A stretch of DNA of 38,693 bases, from NCBI RefSeq assembly GCF_000955955.1, contig NZ_JYJG01000244.1, forward strand, positions 1-38,693. The letters run 5' to 3'. This document shows, piece by piece, positions 28,753 to 35,952 of the stretch. The translations under genes and the position numbers were made by a program. The notes under the pieces are model-generated. The model did no database searches, was not told the DNA's origin, and saw only the letters and a list, made by a program, of their open reading frames with translations. Numbering within the stretch: the first letter of the stretch is position 1; every line of letters begins with the position of its first letter. Source of the DNA: Lentzea aerocolonigenes (GTDB taxonomy: Bacteria > Actinomycetota > Actinomycetes > Mycobacteriales > Pseudonocardiaceae).

Positions 28753-28756
28753 AACT

Positions 28757-28771
28757 CGCTAGCCTAGGCAC
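28757..28771. promoter_or_regulatory. Overlapping bidirectional promoter
   Basis: The gap between two divergent start codons is only 19 bp. It contains TAGCCT at 28760-28765 on the plus strand and TAGGCT on the minus strand at 28766-28761, two -10 boxes (TAnnnT) that share five bases. Each stands 6-8 bases before its own ATG, so both mRNAs would be leaderless or nearly so. No clear -35 box is seen on either side. Confidence 0.5.
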
Positions 28772-28930
28772 ATGAAGCTGTGGAAGGTGATCGGTCTGGC
28801 CGCATTCGCGGGTGTCGCGGCGAGCGGCGTGGCCGTGGCCCGCAACCAGCGCCGCCGCGCCGCCTACACCCCGGACCAGGTCAGGGAGCGTCTGCACGAA
28901 CGGCTCGCCGAGGCTCAGCGCCTGCCGTAG
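28772..28930 (+). CDS. Small membrane-anchored protein, actinobacterial type
   Basis: A 52-residue protein: an N-terminal membrane segment (KLWKVIGLAAFAGVAASGVAVA) followed by a basic stretch (RNQRRRAA) and a short amphipathic tail (YTPDQVRERLHERLAEAQRLP). Similar short proteins with the YTPDxVRxRLHxR tail occur widely in actinomycetes and have no known function. The codon use is the high-GC third-position pattern of neighbouring genes, which supports it as real despite its size. It has no ribosome site, which fits a leaderless mRNA from the overlapping promoter. Its stop overlaps the end of the tetR gene by 16 bp. Confidence 0.7.
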   Translation: MKLWKVIGLAAFAGVAASGVAVARNQRRRAAYTPDQVRERLHERLAEAQRLP

Positions 28931-29556
28931 TCGCCGATGCCCCCGCCCACCATGGCCCCGGCCTCGGTGAGCCACCGGCTGAACGCCGCGCGGCGGCCGG
29001 TCTCGGGATGCGCGTGCAGGTAGGCCATCACCTCGGGTGAGGCCATGGTGCGGTAGATCATCACGAGCTGGGCCGCGGCGATGCGCGGGCGGGGCGAGTG
29101 CGCCGGTTCGCCGGTCTCCTCGGCCAGTTCTGCCGCGACGGCCACCTCGAAGCGTTCCCACATCAAGCGCATTCGCGCCTTGAGGCTCGCGCTGTCGCTG
29201 ACCGTGCGGTGCAGGCGTTCCAAGTCGGCGACGGGGCCCGCGGGGCTCGCGGTCATCGTCTCTCTCAGCATGCTCACGACCGCGTCGAGCGGCGTCTGGC
29301 CTGCCGCGCGGTCGCGGATGTGGCCGACCAGGCTGCGCAGCACCTCGTCCTCGTCGTGGAAGACGAGGTCCTCCTTGGTGGGGAAGTAGACGAACACGGT
29401 CTTGGCCGCGATGTTCACCGCGTCGGCGATCTCCGCGACGGTGACGTTGTCGAACCCCCGCGCCGCGAACATGGCCTCCGACGCGTCCACGAGCGCTTGC
29501 CGGGTGAGCAGCTTCTTGCGCTCTCGCAGGCTCGGCCGCGCGTCGTCACCTGGCAT
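28915..29556 (-). CDS. TetR family transcriptional regulator
   Basis: A 213-residue TetR-type regulator. The N-terminal helix-turn-helix is clear: LLTRQALVDASEAMFAARGF, then TVAEIADAVNIAAKTVFVYFPTKEDLVFHDED, ending near residue 65. The remainder is a helical ligand-binding domain of a kind often found beside efflux or detoxification genes (AQLVMIYRTMASPEVMAYLHAHP). It is transcribed away from the SDR and monooxygenase genes, and the 71-bp gap holds a perfect palindrome, so it very probably represses that pair and itself. Confidence 0.9.
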   Translation of the reverse strand: MPGDDARPSLRERKKLLTRQALVDASEAMFAARGFDNVTVAEIADAVNIAAKTVFVYFPTKEDLVFHDEDEVLRSLVGHIRDRAAGQTPLDAVVSMLRETMTASPAGPVADLERLHRTVSDSASLKARMRLMWERFEVAVAAELAEETGEPAHSPRPRIAAAQLVMIYRTMASPEVMAYLHAHPETGRRAAFSRWLTEAGAMVGGGIGDYGRR

Positions 29557-29590
29557 TCCGGCACCGTAACACGGGACGAATCTCAGTAAG

Positions 29591-29611
29591 AAAAGTAACT
29601 CAGTTACTTTT
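29591..29611. promoter_or_regulatory. Perfect TetR-type operator
   Basis: A 21-bp palindrome with arms AAAAGTAACT (29591-29600) and AGTTACTTTT (29602-29611) around a single C. It lies 17 bp before the SDR start and 35 bp before the tetR start on the other strand, so a bound repressor would cover both promoters. Perfect arms of this length in a 71-bp gap are very unlikely by chance. Confidence 0.85.
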
Positions 29612-29627
29612 GTGGTTCACTGTAGTC

Positions 29628-30380
29628 ATGACGCAGAACGGGACGGGGCAGGTCGCGGTGGTGACGGGCGGGAGCAGCGGGATCGGCCTGGCCACCGCTG
29701 CCGAGCTCGTGCGGAGCGGCTACGAGGTGGTGATCGTCGGCCGTGACGCCGGAAAGCTGAGGTCGGCCGCGAATCGGATCGGTGGTGCGGTGCACGCGGT
29801 GGCGGCGGATCTCGCGACCGTCGCGGGCGCCGAGCGGGTGGCGGCCGAGGTGCGCGACAGGTTCGGCCAGGCCGACCTGCTGTTCGCCAATGCAGGGCGC
29901 TCCGACGCACCGCCGATCCTCGAAACCCTCGAGCACGACTACGAGCTCATGATGGCGACGAACGTCAAGAGCGTGTTCTTCGTGGTGGTCAAGTTGTTGC
30001 CGCTGCTGCGCGCGGGCGCATCGGTGGTCGTCACCAGTTCGGTGGCGGAAGCCAAGGGGCGGCCGGGGGATCCGCTGTACGCGGCGAGCAAGGCCGCCGT
30101 GCGCAGCCTCGTGCGCACGCTCGCGCTCGACGAGGCGGTGCTGAGCAGGGGAGTGCGCGTCAACGCCGTCACGCCCGGCTGCATCGCCACACCGCTCACC
30201 GCGCAGGCGGACCCGGAGATGCAGGCCGCGATCGACGACTACGTGACCGGCACCGTGCCGATGGCGCGCTGGGGCCGGCCGGAGGACGTCGCGCACGCGG
30301 TGCTGTTCCTCGCGGGTGCCGGCGCCTCGTACATCACCGGCTCGGAAATCGTCGTCGACGGCGGCCTCGCCCAGATCTGA
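29628..30380 (+). CDS. Short-chain dehydrogenase/reductase (SDR)
   Basis: A 250-residue classical SDR that oxidises or reduces an alcohol/ketone with NAD(P). It has the cofactor motif TGGSSGIG near residues 12-19, the structural NAG (FANAGRSD), the catalytic Ser in VVVTSSVAE, the YAASK motif (Tyr and Lys), and the C-terminal SEIVVDGGLAQI common to this family. Arg-Asp at the end of strand 2 (GRDAGK) favours NADP. ATG 29628 has no clear ribosome site and may be leaderless. A 12-bp gap separates it from the monooxygenase gene, which has a strong AAGGAGA site, so they form one operon under the TetR operator. Confidence 0.9.
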   Translation: MTQNGTGQVAVVTGGSSGIGLATAAELVRSGYEVVIVGRDAGKLRSAANRIGGAVHAVAADLATVAGAERVAAEVRDRFGQADLLFANAGRSDAPPILETLEHDYELMMATNVKSVFFVVVKLLPLLRAGASVVVTSSVAEAKGRPGDPLYAASKAAVRSLVRTLALDEAVLSRGVRVNAVTPGCIATPLTAQADPEMQAAIDDYVTGTVPMARWGRPEDVAHAVLFLAGAGASYITGSEIVVDGGLAQI

Positions 30381-30392
30381 AGGAGAAGAACC

Positions 30393-31528
30393 ATGTCTGG
30401 ACTGTCCACTGCGGACATCGTCATCCTCGGCGGCGGGCCTGCCGGGCTCGCCGTCGCGCGGCTGCTGCACCTGCGCGGCCTGTCACCGCGCGTGCTGGAA
30501 CGCGACGCAGGACCGCACGCCCGTTCCCAGGGCGGCAGCCTCGACCTCGGCGAGCACGGAGGGCAGCTGGCGTTGCGGGAGATGGGGCTCGGCGAGAAGT
30601 TCGAGGAGCTCGCCCGCCCGCTCGGCCAGCGCCTGTGCCTCATGGACCCGGACGGCACGGTGCGGCAGGTGGTCGACGAGGGGAAGGCGAGTACCGGCCG
30701 GAGATCGACCGCCTGCAGCTCCGGCAGCTTCTGCTCGACTCGCTGCCGCCCGGCACGATCACCTGGGGCGCTGACATCGCCGGGGTGTCGCCGTTGCCGG
30801 ACGGCCGGCACCGCGTGAGCCTCACCGGCGGCGGCCACCTCGACGCGGACCTCGTGATCGCCTGCGACGGCGTCCGCTCGAAGGCCCGCCCGCTCGTCAC
30901 CGACGTGCAGCCCGCCTACTGCGGCATCACGTTCGTCCACGGCGACGTCACCGGACCTGAGTCGTTCGTGGCCCGGCACACCGGCGAGGGCATCCTGCAC
31001 GCACTCGGCGACAACAGGGCGATCCTCGCCCAGCGCGCCGCCGACCGGTCCATCCGCGTCTACTTCGCGGTCCGCACGCCGGAAGATCCGTCCAGGTCGC
31101 AGGGTGCGTGGTTCGAGGACTCGGCCGCGATCCGCCGGCGCCTGCGCACGACCTTCGACGGGTGGAACCCCGACCTGCTGGCGGTCCTCGACGAGATCGA
31201 CACCTTCGCCTACTGGCCGCTCTACGGCATGCCCGCGCACCAGCGATGGGCGCCGCACTCCGCGCTCACGCTGCTCGGCGACGCCGCGCACGTCATGCCA
31301 CCGTTCGGCGGGGAGGGCGTGAACATGGCGCTGCTCGACAGCGTCGAACTGGTTCGCGCGCTGTTCGCTCCGGAGCACGGCACCCTCGATGAGGCGATCG
31401 CGGCGTTCGAACGCTCGATGCTCGACCGCATGACCGGCGTGATCGAGCAGGCGAACGCCGGTGGTGAACTGCTGCTGAGCGCGGAGGGCGCACAACCGCT
31501 GCTGGACCACTTCACGGGAGCCGTGTAG
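30393..31528 (+). pseudogene. TetX-like FAD-dependent monooxygenase, interrupted by a -1 frameshift
   Basis: Two overlapping frames together give a normal 378-residue flavoprotein hydroxylase. The first has ILGGGPAGLAVARLLHLRG (FAD-binding) and LERDAGPHARSQGGSLDL; the second, in a different frame, has EYRPEIDRLQLRQLLLDSLP, LVIACDGVRSKARP and the second FAD motif LLGDAAHVMPPFGGEGVNMALLD. The break is in a G run at 30680-30683; one more G there would join the frames exactly (GAG-GGG-GAA-GGC-GAG-TAC). The class resembles TetX, which inactivates tetracyclines by hydroxylation. Either a recent loss of function, a sequencing slip in a homopolymer, or frameshifting. AAGGAGA stands before ATG. The second part is otherwise undamaged, which argues for a recent event. 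Confidence 0.82.
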
Positions 31529-31745
31529 CGGCGTGGTGCCCGGAGAACAGCGCAAATGCGTCCCGCACTCGCCGTGAAGTGATCGAGGCAGCCGCGCGCA
31601 CCCGTGACCTGCTGCTGAAGCTCACCGAGCAGCCGGGGCCACTCGTCTGAGGTTGTCCACAGAACGTTGTCAAGTGGAACAACACTGACACCGGACAACG
31701 AGATCTGCGTACCTTCGGAAGTGGTAGTACTCCGGGGGGAGCCAA
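31529..31745. promoter_or_regulatory. Regulatory gap with four GTTGT half-sites
   Basis: This 217-bp gap precedes the winged-helix gene. GTTGT occurs at 31652-31656 and 31666-31670, and its complement ACAAC at 31679-31683 and 31695-31699. The outer and inner pairs share nearly the same centre (about 31675), forming nested inverted repeats. They lie 47-94 bp upstream of the start codon and probably bind a dimer pair, perhaps the gene's own product. The left part holds an open frame ending at 31650 (EVIEAAARTRDLLLKLTEQPG), a possible gene remnant without a credible start. Confidence 0.5.
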
Positions 31746-32666
31746 ATGCCGATCGTGTTGTCGGAACCCGCGCCCAAAGGCCGCGGACTGACGATTCTCT
31801 TCGAGTTGGAAGATCTCGCGCGAACCCGGTTCGCACCGGCGCCGCTGCCGATGTACGAGCTGGTGTTCACGGTGCACAGCGGGACCTGGGACCGCCTGCT
31901 GCTGCCGCAGATCCGGCCGCTCGCCGAACTGGTCAGACCGGGCCGGTTCATCCCGGACTTCTTCAACTCCGCGCGCCCCGACTTCGACGAGGCCGTGCGC
32001 CAGGTGCTCGACACGCCTTCCACGAGGGTGCGCGACCAGATCGCGAGCATGCTGGGCACGACGTCGCCGTGGCTGCGGTCGTTCGCGGCCGGCACCCCGA
32101 CCTCGCGCCACGACCTGCGTTCCGCGTTGAACACGGGCTTCCGCGACCTGCTCGGCAGCAACTGGCCGGAGACGCGCCAGGCGTTCGACGCCGAGGTGCG
32201 GCTGCGGTCGTCGCAGGCGGTGTCGCGCGGGCTGGGGGACCTGCTCGGCAACCTGCACCCGTCGATCTCGTGGACCTCGCCCGCGCTGCACGTCGAGCTG
32301 GGCTGGGACACCGAGATCTCGTTGCGCGGCACCGGGATGCTGATCGTGCCGGTGCTGAACGGCCTGACCCGCCCGGCGGTGTCGATGTTCGCAGAGCCGC
32401 AGCCGCTGCTGTTCTACCCGGTGGCGGCACCGCAGCCGAGCGGCGCGAGCCTGGAGCTGGCTCTCGGGCGCACCCGCACGTTGGTGCTGCGGGCGCTGAC
32501 CTCCGAGCGCACCACGACCGAGCTCGCCAAGCACGTGGGCATCAGCCTGCCCACCGCGTCACAGCACGCGACGGCCCTGCGCACCGCGGGGTTCGTGTCC
32601 ACCCACCGCAACGGCCGGTCGGTCCGCCACCGCCTGACCAGACGCGGCTGGGAACTGCTGAATTGA
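31746..32666 (+). CDS. Winged-helix transcription regulator, ArsR-like with N-terminal domain
   Basis: A 306-residue protein. The C-terminal 70 residues form an ArsR-like winged helix (LGRTRTLVLRALTSERTTTELAKHVGISLPTASQHATALRTAGFVSTHRNGRSVRHRLT). The N-terminal 220 residues are a helical domain of unknown ligand; the pattern YELVFTVHSGTWDRLLLPQIRPLAEL is shared in outline with the second such regulator at 36937-37911. The family is common in actinomycetes and mostly uncharacterised. ATG follows GGGGGGAG. The gap upstream has symmetrical GTTGT half-sites. It is followed at 17 bp by the TPR protein gene, so an operon is likely. Confidence 0.82.
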   Translation: MPIVLSEPAPKGRGLTILFELEDLARTRFAPAPLPMYELVFTVHSGTWDRLLLPQIRPLAELVRPGRFIPDFFNSARPDFDEAVRQVLDTPSTRVRDQIASMLGTTSPWLRSFAAGTPTSRHDLRSALNTGFRDLLGSNWPETRQAFDAEVRLRSSQAVSRGLGDLLGNLHPSISWTSPALHVELGWDTEISLRGTGMLIVPVLNGLTRPAVSMFAEPQPLLFYPVAAPQPSGASLELALGRTRTLVLRALTSERTTTELAKHVGISLPTASQHATALRTAGFVSTHRNGRSVRHRLTRRGWELLN

Positions 32667-32683
32667 TCCTCTCGGAGGCCCGC

Positions 32684-34024
32684 ATGACCGCACTGCCGCG
32701 GTACCGCACCGACCCGAGTCCCCGCGCGCTGGCTGCTCGGCTGCGCGCCCTGCTCACGGCCCAGGTCCCCGTCGCCTGTGGTGTCTACGCGGGCCTTGCC
32801 GCTCCTGTTGTCACGTCTGCTCTGCACGCCCGGATCACGCACGCGATGGCTGTGGCGTTCGTTTCCGGTACTTCCGCCGGGGTGCCCCGGTTCGAACCGC
32901 CGCCGTCCGCCCAGCTGCGGTTGCTGACCGCGGCCAGCTGGGGACGGCTCGACGGCGTGGGTGCGGACATGACGACCTTCCCGGTCGACCTCGCCTCCGA
33001 GCTGTGGTGGCGGGTGCACGAACGCGCTGGTGGTCCGCTGCGCACGGCCGAGCGCCGGGTCGCCTGCGATCTGTTGCTGCGCCTGGGATATCCGCAGCGC
33101 GCGGCCTCGGCGATCGGGCTCTCCGTCATCGACGCCCGCCACCACGTGCTCTCCCCGGAGCTGGCGATGGAGCAGCTCGCGGTGCTGCGCTGCCACGTGC
33201 CGGCCTCCGTGGTGGAGGCGATCGCCCTGCGCGGCGCGCGGTCAGGGCTCCCTGCTCCGGTGCGGCGGGAGCTGGCGTTGTTCGTGGTGTTCCGCAACGC
33301 CGCCCGCGGCGCCGACTCCACCTCGATGCAGGCGGCCGCCGCGCTGGCGGTGAAGGCGTCCTCGGAGCTGCCGGCGAAGGGTTTCGCCGGGATGCTGCAG
33401 CGCGCCCGGCTGCACCGGGCGCTCGCGGCGGTTCCCTTCGTGCGGCGCGACATCGGGGAGACTCACCGGCTGCTCGGCCGCGCGCTGGAGTGCCTGACGT
33501 CGGTCGCGCCGGACCCCTCCTCGGAGCTCGACCAGCTGGCGTGGGCCGACGAGGCCTACGCGCTGTACTGCTTCCTCGTGCAGACCCACCTGACGATCGG
33601 CCTCGGCGAGCGCGCGGTCGGGTACACCGACGAACTGGTGTCCTTGAGTCCCGGCGACGATCGGACGTGGGCGTTGCGCGGCGACGCGTTGGTGGCGTGC
33701 GGCCGGCTGGACGACGCGCTGGATGCCTACGCGCACGGCATGTCACTGGGTGGTTGGGGTGCGGCCCGGGCCGCACACCTCCGCGGGTTCGTGCTGGAAA
33801 AGCTCGGACGCGCGGCCGAGGCCGCTGCGGACTACGTGCTCTCGCACCGCATCGACCCGACCGCCTCGATCTCGGCGGGCATCGGGCAGGTGCGTGCACC
33901 TGCCCGTGACGCAGGCCGCCGCCGTGCGCAGGCCCGTGAGGTGCAGGTGCTCGCCGACCTCGCACGGGCCGGCGAGCAGGCTGTCCGTGAGGTCGTGCAG
34001 GCCTCGATGCGCCGCATCAGCTGA
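32684..34024 (+). CDS. Large helical TPR-like protein, function unknown
   Basis: A 446-residue cytoplasmic protein, nearly all helix, with TPR-like repeats in its C-terminal half (ALYCFLVQTHLTIGLGERAVGYTDELVSLSPGDDRTWALRGDALVACGRLDDALDAYAHGMSLGG, and AAHLRGFVLEKLGRAAEAAADYVLSHRIDP). I do not recognise the N-terminal half. A CGGAGG site precedes ATG 32684; the frame is open much further upstream through the regulator gene, but that is a shadow since the ribosome site and the protein-like composition start here. It ends convergent with the alpha-glucosidase gene, seven bp apart. Being downstream of the ArsR-like gene suggests joint expression. Confidence 0.72.
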   Translation: MTALPRYRTDPSPRALAARLRALLTAQVPVACGVYAGLAAPVVTSALHARITHAMAVAFVSGTSAGVPRFEPPPSAQLRLLTAASWGRLDGVGADMTTFPVDLASELWWRVHERAGGPLRTAERRVACDLLLRLGYPQRAASAIGLSVIDARHHVLSPELAMEQLAVLRCHVPASVVEAIALRGARSGLPAPVRRELALFVVFRNAARGADSTSMQAAAALAVKASSELPAKGFAGMLQRARLHRALAAVPFVRRDIGETHRLLGRALECLTSVAPDPSSELDQLAWADEAYALYCFLVQTHLTIGLGERAVGYTDELVSLSPGDDRTWALRGDALVACGRLDDALDAYAHGMSLGGWGAARAAHLRGFVLEKLGRAAEAAADYVLSHRIDPTASISAGIGQVRAPARDAGRRRAQAREVQVLADLARAGEQAVREVVQASMRRIS

Positions 34025-34031
34025 ACGCTGG

Positions 34032-35579
34032 TCAGACCTCCCACCACAGGGCGGTGTCCGGCGGGAGGAGCAGCTGCCCGTCCCGCACGCCGTAGTACGA
34101 CGACGCCAGCAGCACCGCACCCGGATCCGGCAGTGCGACGACCTCACCGGACAGGTTCACCGCGCACACGAAGTCGCCGCGCTGGAACCACAGCACGTCC
34201 GCGGGCCCGTCGACCCACTCGACACCGTCACCCGCACCGAGCGCCGGGTGCTCGCGACGGACGCGCAAAGCGTTGCGGTAGAAGGACAACATCGAGTCCT
34301 GGTCGCCCGCCTGCGCCTCCACGCTGAGCTTCGCCCAGTCGGCAGGCTGCGGCAGCCACGACCCGCCCGATCCGAACCCGAGCGACGGCCCGGAAGCCGC
34401 CCACGGCAACGGAACGCGGCAGCCGTCACGACCGCGCTCGGTGTGTCCGGAACGTTCCCACATCGGGTCCTGCAGCACCTCGTCCGGCAGATCGAGCACC
34501 TCGGGCAGCCCGAGCTCCTCACCCTGGTACAGGTACACCGACCCCGGCAACGCCAGCATCAACGCGAGAGCAGCGCGCGCCCGCCGCACACCGGTCTCGC
34601 CGCCGCCGTACCGCGTCACGTGCCGTTGCACGTCGTGGTTGGACAGCACCCAAGTAGTAGGCGCACCAACAGGAGCCACGGCGGCCAACGACGAGTCGAT
34701 CACCGCGCGCAACGCCTCGGACGTCCACTCGGCGGTGAGGTAGTGGAAGTTGAACGCCTGGTGCATCTCGTCGTCGCGCAGGTACAGCGCGGTGCGTTCG
34801 GCGGAAGGCGTCCACGCCTCCGCCACGAGAACCCGTTCGCCCTCGTAGGAATCCACCACCGCACGCCACTCGCGGTGGATCTCGTGCACACCGTCCTGGT
34901 CGAAGAACGGCAACGCCTCGGTGCCCAGCAGCTTCAGCTGATCGGCGTGCCCGATGTCCGGCAGCCCCGGCGCCTTGATCATCCCGTGCGCCACGTCCAC
35001 CCGGAACCCGTCGACCCCGAGGTCCAGCCAGAACCGCAGCACGTCGCGGAACTCCGCGCGCACCTCGGGCAGCTCCCAGTTGAGGTCCGGCTGCTCCGGG
35101 GCGAACAGGTGCAGGTACCAGGACCCGTCGGCCACTCGGGTCCACGCCGGGCCGCCGAACACCGACTCCCAGTCGTTCGGCGGCTGGTCGCCCACGCCGT
35201 CGCGGAAGATGTAGCGCTCGCGGCCACGCCCGGCCAGCGCCTCCTGGAACCACTCGTGCTGGTCGGAGCTGTGGTTCGGCACGATGTCGACGATCACCCG
35301 GATGCCGAGTTCGTGCGCGTCGGCGACCAGGGCGCGCACGTCGTCGAGCCCGCCGAACAACGGGTCGACCGCGCGGTAGTCCGCCACGTCGTACCCACCG
35401 TCGGCCATCGGCGACGCGTAGAACGGCGTGATCCACACCGCGTCGACGCCCAGGTCGCGGAGGTAGGGCAGGCGTGAGCGGATGCCGGGCAGGTCACCGA
35501 CGCCGTCGCCGTTCGAGTCGGCGAAGCTGCGCACGTAGACCTGGTAGATGACGGCGTGCCGCCACCAGTCCTGGGACAT
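34032..35579 (-). CDS. GH13 alpha-glucosidase (oligo-1,6-glucosidase type)
   Basis: A 515-residue cytoplasmic alpha-amylase-family enzyme that releases glucose from short alpha-glucans. The start WWRHAVIYQVYVRSFADSNGDGVGDL and the GH13 regions are plain: IVDIVPNHSS (region I), GFRVDVAHGM (region II, nucleophile Asp), VLVAEAW (region III, acid Glu) and VLSNHDVQRH (region IV, Asp). No signal peptide. ATG 35579 has AAGGA close upstream; codons before it in frame (with a Met at 35729) lie in the operator region and are not protein-like. Two LacI-type palindromes upstream suggest control by a maltose-type regulator, not present in the window. Confidence 0.92.
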   Translation of the reverse strand: MSQDWWRHAVIYQVYVRSFADSNGDGVGDLPGIRSRLPYLRDLGVDAVWITPFYASPMADGGYDVADYRAVDPLFGGLDDVRALVADAHELGIRVIVDIVPNHSSDQHEWFQEALAGRGRERYIFRDGVGDQPPNDWESVFGGPAWTRVADGSWYLHLFAPEQPDLNWELPEVRAEFRDVLRFWLDLGVDGFRVDVAHGMIKAPGLPDIGHADQLKLLGTEALPFFDQDGVHEIHREWRAVVDSYEGERVLVAEAWTPSAERTALYLRDDEMHQAFNFHYLTAEWTSEALRAVIDSSLAAVAPVGAPTTWVLSNHDVQRHVTRYGGGETGVRRARAALALMLALPGSVYLYQGEELGLPEVLDLPDEVLQDPMWERSGHTERGRDGCRVPLPWAASGPSLGFGSGGSWLPQPADWAKLSVEAQAGDQDSMLSFYRNALRVRREHPALGAGDGVEWVDGPADVLWFQRGDFVCAVNLSGEVVALPDPGAVLLASSYYGVRDGQLLLPPDTALWWEV

Positions 35580-35625
35580 GTCCTTGCCTTCCGGGTGGGG
35601 TGTGTCAGCGGTCCAGGAAAGACGC

Positions 35626-35694
35626 TGCAAAAGTTTTCCGCAAGTCAACATGAGGTTTTCCGCGAAATTCGGAGCTGGTCTGCAAACTTTTGCA
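35626..35694. promoter_or_regulatory. LacI-type operators upstream of the alpha-glucosidase
   Basis: A perfect palindrome TGCAAA-CT-TTTGCA at 35681-35694, and a related imperfect site at 35626-35642 (TGCAAAAGTTTTCCGCA). A further direct repeat of GTTTTCCGC occurs at 35633-35641 and 35655-35663, 22 bp apart. All lie 47-115 bp upstream of the leftward alpha-glucosidase start. The centre and arms fit LacI/MalR-family sites that control maltose and alpha-glucoside genes in actinomycetes. Confidence 0.65.
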
Positions 35695-35709
35695 AGCCGC
35701 GTAAATGCG

Positions 35710-35739
35710 TTGCGGCACTCCTGGGTCATCCGTCAGAGT
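35710..35739 (+). promoter_or_regulatory. Candidate promoter of the leader-tRNA transcript
   Basis: TTGCGG at 35710-35715 and CAGAGT at 35734-35739, with 18 bp between, are a weak fit to a housekeeping promoter and would start transcription about 26 bp before the leader start. It is the best of several poor candidates in 35690-35760. Confidence 0.28.
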
Positions 35740-35771
35740 GGATCTCGACGAACCGGAGAAGGGAGCCAGCC

Positions 35772-35819
35772 GTGATCCAGCACATGTGTCATCAGCACGA
35801 CTGGTGCTCCTCGGCATGA
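35772..35819 (+). CDS. Leader peptide of the tRNA array (QHMC leader)
   Basis: A 15-codon frame, GTG start, reading (M)IQHMCHQHDWCSSA then TGA. GGGAG at 35761-35765 stands six bases before the GTG, a good ribosome site. Residues 3-6 are Gln-His-Met-Cys, the same four amino acids in the same order as the four tRNA genes that follow. In all, eight of the 15 codons are Gln (CAG twice), His (CAC, CAT, CAC), Met or Cys (TGT, TGC), which are among the rarest residues in actinomycete proteins. A slow supply of any of these tRNAs would stall the ribosome here. The peptide itself is probably not the product that matters. It has no other domain or signal. Confidence 0.75.
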   Translation: MIQHMCHQHDWCSSA

Positions 35820-35841
35820 GCTGACTCATGTCCCGGGGAGC
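35806..35841 (+). promoter_or_regulatory. Antiterminator stem between leader and terminator
   Basis: GCTCCTCGG at 35806-35814, inside the leader frame's end, pairs with CCGGGGAGC at 35833-35841 over nine bases (one U-G). Nested within is ATGAG-CTGA-CTCAT at 35816-35829. The pairing uses A35839-C35841, the base of the terminator stem, so the two exclude each other at that point. A competing upstream hairpin, AGCAC (35794-35798) with GTGCT (35804-35808), involves the same left arm. This is the 1:2, 2:3, 3:4 layout of classical attenuators. Confidence 0.65.
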
Positions 35842-35875
35842 CGTCCCGTCGCCGATGCGACGAGGCGGCTTTTTT
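35839..35875 (+). terminator. Intrinsic terminator (attenuator) before the tRNA array
   Basis: Stem 35839-35852 pairs with 35857-35870 around a CGAT tetraloop, with one C-A mismatch and one U-G pair, and is followed by T35870-35875. It points in the plus direction and lies 20 bp after the leader stop and directly before tRNA-Gln, so it ends the leader transcript unless opened. Confidence 0.88.
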
Positions 35876-35877
35876 GT

Positions 35878-35950
35878 TGCCCGTTGGTCCAATTGGCACG
35901 GACGCCGCGCTCTGGACGCGGAGATCGAGGTTCGAGTCCTCGACGGGCAG
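35878..35950 (+). tRNA. tRNA-Gln (anticodon CTG)
   Basis: A full canonical cloverleaf of 73 nt. Acceptor TGCCCGT with ACGGGCA, discriminator G35950. D stem GTCC/GGAC with loop AATTGGCAC (has the GG pair), anticodon stem CCGCG/CGCGG with loop CTCTGGA giving anticodon CTG at 35912-35914, variable region AGAT, T stem CGAGG/CCTCG with loop TTCGAGT. It reads CAG codons, which occur twice in the leader. No CCA is encoded. It begins two bases after the T tract of the terminator. G73 agrees with glutamine identity in other bacteria. Confidence 0.9.
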
Positions 35951-35952
35951 CT

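Noticed and set aside
31555..31650. Small open frame ending before the ArsR-like gene
   Set aside because: The codon pattern is gene-like but there is no start with a ribosome site and no recognisable family; at most a remnant, noted in the gap entry.
31667..32683. N-terminal extension of the TPR protein
   Set aside because: It runs out of frame through the regulator gene; a good ribosome site and ATG exist at 32684.
35548..35819. Longer proteins ending in the QHMC leader frame
   Set aside because: The upstream codons lie in promoter and operator sequence and lack a ribosome site; the short GTG-started frame has one.
35839..35875. Terminator of the alpha-glucosidase gene
   Set aside because: It has its T tract on the plus strand and lies upstream of that leftward gene.
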